From Diadema setosum (Eukaryota > Echinodermata > Echinoidea > Diadematoida > Diadematidae), in the NCBI RefSeq assembly GCF_964275005.1, contig NC_092705.1:23056980-23120979 (forward strand): a stretch of DNA of 64,000 nucleotides, read 5' to 3'. The translations under genes were made by a program, and so were the position numbers. Below are positions 38,221 through 52,339 of the stretch, one piece after another (positions within the stretch are counted from its first letter, which is position 1; every line of letters starts with the position of its first letter). The notes below the pieces were generated by a model that was not told the origin of the DNA, made no database searches, and saw only the letters and a list, made by a program, of their open reading frames with translations.

Positions 38221-40321
38221 ATGGAAATGAAGAAGACAGGCGAGGTCTTGCTCAACGAAGAGGGCGCTTCGCAACGTGACTCTCTTGCAACAACGAAAGA
38301 ATCTGATGGCCCTCCAGCCTCAATGGTGACCAAGAAACCCGTTGTCGGGATCGTCATCCTGGTTGTTCTTTTTGTCGTCATCCTTGCCGTCGTCGTCGCA
38401 GGTAACCACATCTACGACATGAGTGATTGATCTACTCACATGAGTGAGTTTGTCGGTTCTAGGAAAATCACCCCTGGATAATCACCCCAGACCCTTCCCC
38501 TGACCTTAGCCGTAACTCAAATTCTAACCCTGTATAACCCTAATCTTTCCACTATCACTAACCGGTACCGGTGAATATCCTACTACGACATTTTTCCAAC
38601 ATTTTAAAGTGCGACAAATTCTGATAAAGGACCCACGATTGAGAATATGCATAATTTTGTTTCAGTAAAAAACAATTACCGAAGTCTATTGACATGCTTG
38701 AGTTTAGGAGTTATCATTCAAAGTAGGAATTGGTACAAATGTAAATATGGAGATTCGTGGTTCTACTGATTTTTGCCACTGTTAGTTTCCACCGTTTAGT
38801 AAGCTCTGTCAGCTGCTTCTAAAGATTACTATCTCATTTTACACTGTCTTATTTCTTTTTTTTTATGACCGTTGTTTCGAGGAAAGTACACCGACCCAAT
38901 GTGGTTGCCAAGTGGGGACACAATTACTATTAGAATAATATAATCAACTCATCAATAAAGCCCCCGGCTTTCGCTTACAATATAATGATTTTATGCCTCT
39001 CAGGAACTGAATAATTCATCATGATTTCAAAATATCTGTAGGACAATACAATTATTGTTCGTACCGGAACAAGTTTTATACATTTTTTTTTTCTTATCAT
39101 CTTTGTGTTTCAGGGAGAGAGAAGGAGAACAATTACACTGCCAGAGGTAGGGAACAAGAAAAGAAGGGGAAATTTGGAACAAGAAAGAATGGGAAAATTT
39201 GAATTCAATATAAAACAGTCTGGTATTTCTGTCCCTTTGATTTCTTTAAAACTGCGTATCAGCATGATCAGATTCTTGTAAATTTTTTTTTGAAGATTTT
39301 GCGTTCTTCTGGAAACAACAAGAACAACATTTTTCTCTCTCTAATCAGCGAAATGCGATGAAGGAATTGCCTAGCATTATGTGATATAGGCCTATATGAC
39401 AATCGATGACAGCATAAGAAGACTTTCAAAATAGTTTTTTATGTGGTAATTAGTTCTGTTTGTTTTGTTTCTTTCATGATACATTACTCTGCTACAACCA
39501 CATAGTATCCCGGGGAATTATCTATACACGGAAAACAAATTTTCTTTCCGTTATAGCATGTATTTCTTACTATTTTTCTCACTTTTTTTTTCTCTTTTTG
39601 AATTTATGAAAAACTTTTTTTTGCAGTATTATCACGATTATGCACTCTGTAGACAATAATGACGATGATGATCATGATGATCATGATGATAACGATATAA
39701 AAATTGTATGTACTTAACGTTCTCTTTGAATTCTCGACTACTAATCAGTTGCTTCTCCTAATGAAACAGGCTATTTTTTTTTTTTATTTAACGTCATACC
39801 TGTCTGCCTGTCTGTCATAGAATATGTCGAAATAGAGAGAGGAGCCGTCGACTACATCTCGTCCAATGACTATCCCAAGCCGGCGCCTGGAGAGGAGACT
39901 ACGTATTCGACCGTTTTCGAGACACAGTTGACCAACTACGTCCTCCGTTTTGAATTCAGCCTCCTCCACATGGATGGCCTATCCTCGCTGCTCATCGACG
40001 ACGTGGACCCGACGACAAACGCGACGTCGTCCCTTAAAGCCTTTCGGTCAGGTGATCGGCCGACCACGTTGTTTTCGACGTCGAACAAAGTGGCGCTCAC
40101 CTTCTCTCGCTCAAGTCAAGATGACGGAGTGGAATTTTCGGCCAAGATATATGTCACTCGCAAAGGAGGTTCGTGGCGCTTCCAGCTAGCAATATACAGA
40201 GTTGATTTATCTGTTTGTTTGTTTGTTTTTTATGCTCAGTTCACGAAGACATCTGTCTGTCTGTCTGTCTTCTCTCCTTCTCTCACACTGTCTCTGCTTG
40301 ATGATTTCATAAGTAATGCAC

Positions 40322-40360
<39 letters not shown>

Positions 40361-43300
40361 CAAATGTTTAGCCCTCTACATAACTTTAGAATATTTAAAG
40401 ATGCAGATTCGGAAAGTGAAGAACATTTCGTTCCTCTTTTTTTCTAATAATTAACCCGCTGTAACTTTTCTGTAATGTCTGTTGAATAAAGAGTGATTTT
40501 AAAGTTAATAGTGACAAAGGTAGGTAGTGTACATCTCAACAATAGTGTAGTTTATGCTGGCCATAATCATAGTAATAAAATTGAAATAATTTATTTTAAC
40601 TGTACAATAATTCATAACAGGTCTCTGTGGGGGGGGGTAATCATAGGTAATTTGCGTGAGTTTTGCAGGATTTTCGATTGTGTTTTACATCAACTTTTTT
40701 TATTATTATTATTATCATTTACTTCTTGGAGACGTCCAGGGTCCTGTTGCATAAAAGTTATGATCGAACGCAAGTCAAGAAGATCATACGCAACTTGCTT
40801 TTCAACCAATCAGAATGGAGCATTTGGGACTTTTGTTGATCTTCTTTACTTGCGTTTGATCGTAACTTTTATGCAACGGGGCCCAGATGATAGAGAAGTC
40901 CGGATAGGAGATGGACGGATAATCGTCATCGGACTGTATCTCATAACTTCCATGTTTATGACCATTTCCTTTTGCCCCTCCTTTGTTACTCAGCTCTTCC
41001 AGCCGTGAGCTGCAATCCCGTCACCGAGTGGGCGTGTCTTGATGGAGTCACGTGCATCCCATTGGACCAGAGATGCGACAACGCAACGGATTGTCCATTG
41101 TACGGGGAGGACGAAGAAGCATGTGGTTGGTATATCATCAGAAGGCAAGCCCAAAAAAATTTGGTTCAAATGTCCCTGCCGCTTATTTTTCGTTTCCTTC
41201 TTTTCTCCCCTCACCTCTTCTTTCCTCCCCTCCTCTCTTTTCATTTTATTTTTGCATTGTCTTTCCATCCGTCTTTCATTTCCTTACATTTCTTTTTGTG
41301 TCATATTCGTTTTTGATCTTTACTTGTATTTTTGTCCATCTGTTTTCTCCTTTATTTCAATCACTTTTCGCTATATTCCCCCTGCAAGGCCTGCCAACTA
41401 TAACTTTTAAGCTTAAATGGAGAAAAATGACAAATATATTCACGTTCATCCCACGAGACAGACACCCACGAGTCATACTGAACAGCCCACGAGTTCGACA
41501 TTGAAAAAGGGTCCATGAGTCATATAACCCACAGCCAATGAGTTCGACACTTAGCAAATAAGGCCTTGACTTCGACACTGGGCAAACAAGGCCCACAAGT
41601 TCGTCACTAAGTAAAAACGACCCACGAGTTCTACAATATCACGGTCGCGTTGGTCTTGTTTGCTTACCGTCGAACTCGTGGGCGTTGCTTGCCAAGTGTC
41701 GAACTCATGACCCTTATTTGCTTTGTGTCGAACTCCTTGGCTGTGTGACTCGTGGGCTGTTCCTCGATTCATGGGTGTCGAACTTTTGACGTGCACCCGT
41801 ATGTTCAACGCCATCAGTTTGTATTCCACTATAAAGAGGAAAACGGATTGTCCATGAAAGGGATCGTATAGTTTTGGTTGAGACCTAATTTCATTTTTCT
41901 TACATTTTGTTGTTGTTGTTGTTGTTGTTGTTGTTGAGATAATGAGAAACCTCTTATGAAATATGAAAGAGCATACTAATTTCATGAGGAATTCATTATT
42001 TGATGAAAATTGGTTTTGAAATGGCTGAGATATCCAAAACAGAGCGATCCTAATAAAGTGTGGGACCCACCTTTTATCACGATCGCTTTGTTTCACTTTG
42101 TTTTTGGATATTTCAACCATTCCAAACCCGATTTTCATCAAAATAAACTTTGAATTCCTCTTAAAATTGTATGCTCTGTACAATTTCATAAGTGTTTTCT
42201 TGGTATCTCGCAAAAAAAGTTCAAAGCCCAATTCTCATCTCCACCAATACTGTTTCATCTCCTTAAGTGACGGTGGCAGGTCGATCGAAGAGACAAGCAA
42301 ATTTCACGGGACGCATGACATTAAGGCCAGTAGGGGGATGGGGCGACAAAAACGGGCGGGGAGGAACAGGGTGAGGTCTTACTGGCAGCTGATGGGGAGG
42401 GGTGTTTATTGGAAGGGTAAATATTAGTTTGTTTTTCCCCCCTGTGTTTCTGCATGATCGTGGTTCATTTTGTTTGTTTCTGTGTGTATTTTGGTTTTTG
42501 TCTGTCCGCAGATGTCTGCGGACATGGCCACTTCCGCTGTGGAGACGGAAAATGTATCCCGAAATACATGTTGTGTGATCACTCACAGCAGTGTCTTGGG
42601 AATGAGGACGAAGCACTGTGCCCCTTTACATTAACAGGTAATATCAAGGGTCCGTTTCGTGAGGCCATCACATAAAAGTCCTTACAAAAATCTTAGAATA
42701 ACCAAAGTCATTCATATTATGTAGATAGATGTGAGAGACTTTCAAAGTGAAGTAAAATCCATTTCATGAAGTCTCTCACAAGTGTGTCAATATGAACGAA
42801 AAGTCTTTCATAAGACTGTCCTGACACAAACCCCAGGTAGCTTTTACGAAGGCATTTTCACTGCTGATAAGTCGCTCAGTCGCGAATTAAGACCGGGCTG
42901 CCGTTATGATCACTCTTTCTCGTTCAATAACTGCAGAAGGCATTTGACGAAGACCGTCTTGGCCGCATTACATTAAAAAATTTGATATGAACATGATGAA
43001 AGCAACTCTTGCCGGAATAGCAATTGCCATATAGTAATGACAAGAATTTAGCTTCCTGATTGACTGTTGCTATGAGAAGTTGCCATTCCAGCAAGAGTTG
43101 CTATCCTAATATCTCTCATCAAATGGGGCCCTGATCTCTACTTTACTAGGCAATGATACTCGTGGCTTAATAATTATGGTGATTGTCATTGATGGAGGAA
43201 TAATGACACTACCATGGCCGTATGCAAGATTTTTCCCCCGCCCCTAACGAGGGAGCTTTCGAATTATTCAAGCTTGAAATTCAATGCACACTTTGTCGTA

Positions 43301-46300
43301 GAACTTTTGGAAAATTTTCTCTTTAAACAAAGCCGGGAAGTCCATAGTTATAGAAAATGTGCATGACTTTAAGCTAAAATAACATAGTTTTCAGAAGGGC
43401 ATTCATCTTCCATCAATCAGAATTTGCTTGCAAGATAACTGAAGTCTCTACCGAGAAACTTGTCTGGCTGACGCGATTTGCCTGTTTAATGAGCTGTTTT
43501 TGAGTATTTTGAGATCAAAAGTGTGGAATCACAAATGATTCCTGAAGCACCCTCCCCTTTCAGTAGTGGGTATATGTAACTTAGAACGCTTCCAAGTACG
43601 TGATGATCGAATCGTGCATCGCATACAGTTAACAAGTTGCATGCAGTTCATCGTTGCTGTGTTAAAGGATATGAATCAGGGTGTCGTGGTGCTGTAACGC
43701 CTTACATTTTATATTAAAGACAGACGACAGAATCTCACAATAATAATGTTAAATGGAAATTATGTAGATGGTAATATTAATAACAATGATCATAATCATC
43801 ATTTTAATCATCATAAAAAAATGACGATAATAATGACAGAGAAGAAGACGAATCATGACGATGATGGTGTCAAAACAAGATGATCAGCACACATCGTACT
43901 CCCCTTTACTTACTATAATATCCCCAACGTATTCCACTTACACTGATGATATTCTTACTGCATGAACACAGGCTCTTGCCCCGCCACGCACTTTACCTGC
44001 GACAATGGCAAATGTGTACACCGGGACAGACTCTGCGATCACAGATATGATTGCTTCGACAATTCTGACGAATCTCCAGAACAGTGCGGTGAGTATTGCA
44101 GGGTAATGATCATTTGTTCAGTTAGCTCGTTTTACCCAAAAGGAAATTAGGTTCGTTATTCCTAGGGTCCATTATTCCGAAACATACGAATTCTGTATAC
44201 CCAGATGTTCGTTAAGTCGTAAATGAAATTGGGTTCATTAAACTGAACATTTGTGGGGCTATTTCGGAGGTAGGACAATCAAAAAAAAAATGAAATAAGA
44301 TTCGTTGTTCCGAAGGTTTGATGGTCCGAAAAGGAGAAGAGAAAAAAAAAGAATAATGCGAAGACCCTACGAACGAGCCTTCGGAATTACAAGCAAAAAA
44401 AAAGACATATAATGCGACGCGATGGAACATGTCTACCATGTACATGGTGTAGTTCTCCACCAATGAACAGTTAATGGTAAAGAGAGAGAAAGAGAGAGAA
44501 AAAAAATTTTGATTGGTAAGTGACAGCCTCTAGGGCAAGTTCGGACCGATATGTTTGTACTTTGACCAATACGACCAAATCGTGTTTGTTTCTTCCGCGC
44601 AGGCACATGCAACCCAACGACCGAGGTAACTTGTGACGACGGGTCGTGCAAATCGATTATCTACGCCCGATGTAACGGGATGGGAGATTGCCCAGGAATG
44701 ACCGACGAAGTGAACTGCTCGGCTTACCACGGCACCCCGGTCGGTGAGTCAATTGACGGAAAATAAAAGTTGATGTCCCTATATCGATCATTATCCATTC
44801 AAAAGATAAGAATGGAAACGATACATATTCATGTCAATGTCCACTTTGACAAAAGCAAACAAGAGTAAATTCAGACAAAGTGGTACAGGTGTCAGCAGGA
44901 TTTTGGACGTAGAACAAGAAAGAAACAATAATGAAATTTTCCATGTTTTGACGATAACTTAATAATGTCGGTCGTATACCCACATACAAATTAGATGACG
45001 CAAAACAACAACAAAAAAAACCATCTAACAACTCTCCCGTTAATTGGCAGACACAGAAATATTGCAAAATCGTGTCTTTGATAGATCATTTACAAATGCA
45101 ACAGCCTCTATCATGTATGTGGTATAATTAGTCAGTTGTTACAACACTACAATATTATTTTGATGCAATAGGTATACACAGTGTCATTCAAACGATGTTT
45201 GTCCCTTACGAGCGATTAGTTTGGCAAGACATTGTTTGTTTGTTTGTTTTTTATTTCTGCATTCAATCAGATGCAATTTGAATACAAACTTCAAAATGTA
45301 CAAAGAACAAAGAATAACAGGTGCAGTGAAATAAATCGATAACAGTAAATAGATACACATAGGTGATTGCATTGAGCAATGTAGATACACTGTTTTAAGT
45401 AAAGGAGATGTTGTACAATACAATGGAGTTCTCTGAAAAACCGAATATCAACATGTAAATGCTATTTATATTGCTGCAAATCGTATCAGGGCAATTACCC
45501 CTCCCACAATTACCCTCGGCTTAATACGATTAGTGACAAAGTTGGAGTAAAGATTAGGTTTACGATTAGGTGTAGGGTTAGAGTTTGTTAGGGCTAGGTC
45601 CAGGTCCAGGATTTAGGGTTAGGGTCAGGGGAAGGGTAAGACAGGTGGAAAGATAATAAACAAAGACAACTATCCAGGAAAGCATTTTGAATACCCTGGT
45701 GATAAGGCTGTAAGATGAAATAAGTTAGGAACTTAATAAAAGGCATTATATATCTTTTGTTGTAGTTGAATCCTTTAAATCTTATTCAATAATGTTTGTA
45801 ACACTGATAGTGATGATTATTCTGTAATGTAATTAAAATAATGGATAGTACAGTATTGGTGGAGATGAGAATTGGGCTTCTAACTTTTTTGCGAGATACC
45901 AAGAAAACACTTATGGAATAGTGCAGAGCATACCATTTTAAGAGGAATTCAAAGTTTATTTGATGAGAATCGGGTTTGGAATGGCTGAAACATCCAAAAA
46001 CAAAGTAAAACAAAGTGATCGTAATAAAAGGTGGGTCCCACATTTTATTAGGATCGCTCTGTTTTGGATATCTCAGCCATTTCAAAACCAATTTTCATCA
46101 AATAAACGTTGAATTCCTCATGGAATTACTGGTACATGCTCTTTCATATTTCATAAGAAGTTTCTCATTATCTCACCGAAAAAATGTTAGAAAAATGAAG
46201 TTAGATCTCAACATAAAATATACAATCCGTTTAAACGAATAACATTTTCAAATGTCCCCGTGAAAAAGTCAAAACTAAACACCAAAAAGTAATCCTAGTA

Positions 46301-47542
46301 ATAGTAGTATGCTGTGTTGGTGGACAAGCTTTTTCTCATGGTTAGTATGACGGCAATGACCCTGGAAAGTGTCGATGGTAACTACAGATGGCAATTGTTG
46401 TTGTTGTTGTTGTTTTTTTTCTTCTTCTTCTTCTTCTTTCTCTTCTTCCTTTGATGTTAATTGTCTCTCTTTCATTATCTTTCAAAGAGTTCATTGAACT
46501 CGGACTTTACCAGTCCGTTAACATCACTTCCCCCGATTGGCCGCAGCCGTACGTTGCTGAAAGCTGGATGGCGTGGAAATTCCAGGGGCCACCTGAAAGC
46601 GCGTTTCGCCTGGACTTTCTCCACTTTGATTTGACTTTGGGGGCGTTTGTCACGCTCCGTGACACCCACGATCTCCTAGACTCTCGCAACCAGGCGTATT
46701 TTTGGAAATTGTCACCTGACGAAAGCATATTACGTACGAAAACCAACAAACTGGCCTTACAATTCTATGGCGGAAGTGTTGGGGGCATTCGACCTGGTTT
46801 CTACCTCACAATAACTGCTCTTCCTTATGGTGGTAAGTTCCTCGTGCCTAGCTATTACACTATTCTGTCCTGCGTCAGTCTTCGTATACGTCCAAACTGG
46901 AGTGGGGTCATAGAGCTGTACGTATAATACAGCTCTATGAGTGGGGTAAAGTGCCGGGGTGCGAATTTTTTTTTTTTTCGTACATGGAAACGAAATGGGA
47001 CATGAATTATTTTTAAGTTGAGCTGAAAGACTGAAGTGCGCAAGCGCGCCAACTCGTACACAATGAACGGACTCGACTCGCACAGGCCTACAATATGATT
47101 AATAAGGTGCATTTACGTACATATTATGAATACAATAATTGCTCAATGAGTGTGTTGGGTGTGCGCTGCATGTGTGTGTGTGTGCATAGTGTAGGGCTGA
47201 TAAGTTGTGTGTGTGTGTGTGTGTGTGTGTGTATTTTTTTTTTTCATTTTCATTTTTGCACAATATGCTATTTAGCAAAGTTACTGTATTTTGTATAATT
47301 TTGTTTTGGGCCCCAACAACAAGCACCGGATGATTCAAAGGGGTCCCGGCATTAATTTCCATAATATGTGCATGTATGTTTATACACATTGCTTTTGTTT
47401 TTATTGTGTACATAATGTACTTTTCATTTATTTTGTGCCGAATAAATTGAATTGAATTGAATTGAATTGAATTGAATTTTGGCGAAAATATTCGTCACAA
47501 AAAGTAAAGGCGATGGGATTTTCAATTATATAACGAAAGCAA

Positions 47543-47590
<48 letters not shown>

Positions 47591-49454
47591 GGCTTGGTTC
47601 GGGAGGGTCGAACTTGCACATAATATTATGTGCAAGTTCGACCCTCCCGAACCAATCCATATAATCGCAGAATGTATATTGTGTGTCAGTATGTCTCTTT
47701 TTGCATTGATCATAGTGTACATGAACATTTTATACAACTGCTATTATTGCTTCCTGCATGTGTATTAAAAATGTATGTCCAATTTAAATCATATCTCTGT
47801 ACATTCTGTTAAAAAAAAATAAAGATTGAGCTTGAGCTTGAATAGTTTTGCAAATTGCCTCCTTTCTCAACAGACAGCGAGCTGCCTGTCTGTAATCCAG
47901 GAATGATTAGTTGTAACTACACACTCAACGTAAGCGACTCCTTGTGTGTTTCTCGATGGGCTATTTGTAACGGATATGAAGACTGCCCTCAAGGGGAAGA
48001 CGAGCAAAATTGCACTGCTGCCGTAGGTGAGTTATGGTTGCCAGTTTGATCCATAAAGTTCTGGTCAATATTCATCATATTGTTTTCACTAACTTGGCAC
48101 CTTTGAATGTCACTGCATATCCGACGCAGAAAAGACCCTATACCATGTATACGATGAAATAAATAAATTCACCATGACACACATTCCGTAAATTTGAGCT
48201 TTTTTGGGCAAGTCTGTGAGTAAAGTTCAAATAGCAGACTGCTGAAGTATCACTCAAACAGACGAAAGTTTTGAAGTTTTCACCATGCATCAATCTGTGA
48301 ACCATTATCGTAACAAATAGATTCCTGAAGTGTTCACTCCAACACCCCTGTCTATTGAAACATCAAGCGTGTTAAATCCGGTCAAATGAATAAGCTCTTG
48401 TTTGTATAAAGTATTATTCAAACCCAATGTTTTACAGTTTCTTTCCGTAAATGATATCAGAGACATTTTTAACATGGAGGACAATGCATTCAAGACCTCA
48501 AAACTGAAAACATGGTTAATCAATGTCTTTAAGGTAATTATCAACTAGAGAAATTGATGTTGTAATCATGTCTTTATTGATAAGTAAAAACAGAGGACTT
48601 GTTGACATTATTATATATACCAGGTCCGTGGTCCTATTCTGGACATATGGCAGGTAATGATACAGAGATAGATAGATAGATAGATAGATGGATGGATAGA
48701 TAGATAGATAGAAAGGTAGATAGATAGAGAGGATAAATGCATCACCAATTCATTAGTTTTCATTTGTGATTGTTCACCAGAGGATTGGAAAAATGAGTTT
48801 GTGTACTACTGCAAGAATTTCAGTGATGTTAGCTTCAACGAAGAACGCGTATGTAACAACTACCCGGAATGCCCACTTCTGGATGACGAAATGAGTTGTA
48901 AGTGACAAGTACGTATGTTAATTTCTTCTTGTTGATTTTGAATTTTAATAAGACAAATAAGTGAGAACTTTTTGATATAAAGTATGTAGGCCTACCTACT
49001 CGATTAAAAATATATGAACACACCACAGTAACACCAGTTGGTGTGGTCTCCAATTGACACTGGGCTGGTGTTATACCATTGAAATCAACACCAGCAATGC
49101 AAAACTAACACACAAAGTGTCAGGTGAACACTTTTCAGCACCACTACAACAATATTTTCTACACCTGTCACAGTGTGGTCCTCTATTGACACTTGATCTG
49201 TGTTAGATTTAAAACCCAGTGGCGGATCGGGGGGGGGGGGGGGGGGCAACCGGCGCACGCCCTCCTTTATTTTTCGTTAAAAACAAAAGAAATAAAAAGA
49301 AAGAAATGAATTGAAACCAGAAAGTGGCACCAGAAATATTAGCTGCCCCCCCCCCCCCCACCTTTTACAGAATTCCTGGATCCGCCCCTGAGCCCTGTCA
49401 TGTTAAATGTAACACCGATCTTTTTGCATATATGTATATATATATATATGAATA

Positions 49455-49523
<69 letters not shown>

Positions 49524-52303
49524 TTATATATTATATAAGGTGATAGAAGGTTGTATTCTTTATTAATGTTATTACTGTGATCTGTATCCGGATGACAATC
49601 TGCAAATGTTAGCAATTTGCAAAGTTTGAAATCGGAGATTTTCTTTCGCAGGGAAACTATGTTCCTGTTCGTTGTTTGTTAGTTTGTTTGTTTGTATCTA
49701 TTTAGTGGCTATAAGAGATGTGACTGTCTTTTCGATTTATCTATAATGAAGACATCCAATTTATAACCTTTTTTTCGAATCAAATTAAATGACACCATTT
49801 TCCTTTTATTTCTATTCCGTATGAATCTCCGCTTGTTTTGTGGAGTTTTACTTACTGTCTCATTGTAAGTCAGGGACGGATCCAGGAATTCCGTGAAGGG
49901 GGGGGGGTGGGGTGCAAAGCAGTTTATATTTTTGGTGCCACTTCTGGGTTTAATCGGCTGACAATCAAACAAACAAACAAAAAAAACTTCAGTGCAAATT
50001 TTCTCGTGTTTCTCGTGCCACAGCTGCTCAGCGATTCCATTCATGCTTTTGTTGAAAAAGATGAGAACTAAAATCATTAAAGGGGGGGGGGGCGCCCGGT
50101 ACGCCCCTTCCCCCACAGCTTTTACCGGATCCGCCACAGCTTTTAATCCATTGAGTGTATGGTTTGTTTGTTTGTCTGTTTGTTTGTTAGTTTTTGTCGG
50201 AGAAGCGTTCTTTACGTGTAGCGACCAATAAGACTGGATTTTGTGCTTCGAACAGGTTCGTGTGTCGACACAGACTTTCAGTGCGAATCTGGCATGTGTG
50301 TCTCGGCATTTGCTGTCTGTAATTTCTTCTACGACTGTCTGGGTGGGAAGGAGGACGAGCTTGAGTGTGGTGATGACACAAATACCTGTAAGCTTCGATC
50401 TCTGTTTGATATTCCATATAAGCATAATAGAGGGTGTTTTTTAATACTTTTTTTTTCAGTAATTTAATTTATTTGAAACACACAACTTCTCTTTGTATTT
50501 TGCATGATAAGATATATTCAGTCATTACTTGGTTTAAGAATACGCAAAAGTGAAGTTTCGACATGCCGTTTGTATTGTTTTTAATCCCATGATTATAAAG
50601 AGGACATAATCTACTCATTGCTAAACTATCGAGAGCACATTTCTCCGTAATGCCACCAGTGGCGTACCGTGGGTCAAGGCATGGGTGGGGAGGGGGGGCA
50701 CCTCGTGGAAAAGTAATTTTGAAGGCGTGTATGCTTGTGCGTGCGTGCGTGACTGTGTATTGTGTGTGTAGGCATGTGTCCGTGCGCTGTCAGTCTGCAA
50801 ACTTAATGGGACTACAATACATAACGGAATGTGATGCATTGCACAGCGCAGTCATTGTAAGTTATCCTTACATGGATTATGAATATGACAAATTACTGGC
50901 AGCAACATCAGGGGAATTGCATAACGATTAAATGTAAGCAAGCGAAGCGAGCGAGCTTGAAAATTTTGACATTGTACAGTCCCCCAAACGCAGTTTGTAG
51001 CTATATCTATTTGCTTATGGAAATGAAGGGGGGGGGGGGCGCACCGGGCGCAACTGCTGGCAATTACCCGGCAACAACATCAGGAGAATTGCATGACGAT
51101 TAAATGCGAGCGAGCGAAGCGAGCGAGCTTGAAAATTTTGACATTTTACAGTACCAAAACTGCCGTTTGTAGTTTTATTTTTTCGTTTTAGAAATTAAGG
51201 GGGGGGGGCGCACCGGGTGCAACTGCTGGCAATTACTGGCAGCAACATCAGGAGAATGACATAACGATTAAATGCAAGCGAGCGGAGCGAGCGAGCTTGA
51301 AAATTTTGACATTTTTCAGTCCAAAAACTGCCTTTTGTAGCTATATTTTTTCGCTTTGGAAATTATGTGATGGGGGCGCACCGCGGGGGCAACTGCTGGC
51401 AATTACTGGCAACAACCTTATAGGAATATGGCATAGCGATTAAATGCGAGCGAGCGGAGTGAGATAGCTTGAAAATTTTACAGTCCTGAAACTGCCGTTT
51501 GTAGCTATATTTTTTCGCTTTGGAAATTAAGTGATGGGGGCGCACTGCGGGCGCAGCTGCTGGCAATTACTGGCAACAACATCAGGAGAATGGCATAGCG
51601 ATTAATGCGAGCGAGCGGAGCGAACGAGCTTGAAAATTTTGAAATTTTACAGAACCCAAACTGTCGTTTGTAGCTATATTTTTTCGTTTTAGAAATTAAG
51701 GGGGGGGGCGCACCGGGTGCAACTGCTGGCAATTACTGGCAGCAACATCAGGAGAATGACGTAACGATTAAATGCAAGCGAGCGGAGCGAGCGAGCTTGA
51801 AAATTTTGACATTTTTCAGTCCAAAAACTGCCTTTTGTAATTGGAAATTAAGTGATGGGGGCGCACCGCGGGCGCAACTGCTGGCAATTACTGGCAACAA
51901 CCTTATAGGAGAATGGCATAGCGATTAAATGCGAGCGAGCGGAGTGAGATAGCTTGAAAATTTTACAGTCCTAAAACTGCCGTTTGTAGCTATATTTTTT
52001 CGCTTTGGAAATTAAGTGATGGGGGCGCACTGCGGGCGCAGCTGCTGGCAATTACTGGCAACAACATCAGGAGAATGGCATAGCGATTAATGCGAGCGAG
52101 CGGAGTGAGCTAGCTTGAAAATTTTACAGTCCTAAACCTGCTGTTTGTAGCTAGATTTTTTTTTTCGCTTTGGAAATTAAGAGGGGGGCCCCCAGTGCGC
52201 CCCCCCCCCCCCCCCCGATCCGCCACTTGTAGTCAAGGGTGTCGAAGTGACCAAGCGGGGGAAGGATGTCCAAAATCTGCACCTTAGAGAATCCCCTTAT
52301 TGT

Positions 52304-52339
<36 letters not shown>

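Noticed and set aside
47594-47655. tRNA-like sequence (GGTTCG, GTTCGA)
   Set aside because: A simple perfect palindrome without D, anticodon or T arms.
50890-52200. Possible CRISPR or protein-coding repeat
   Set aside because: Full-length 165-172 bp units with G runs and no open frame through the array.
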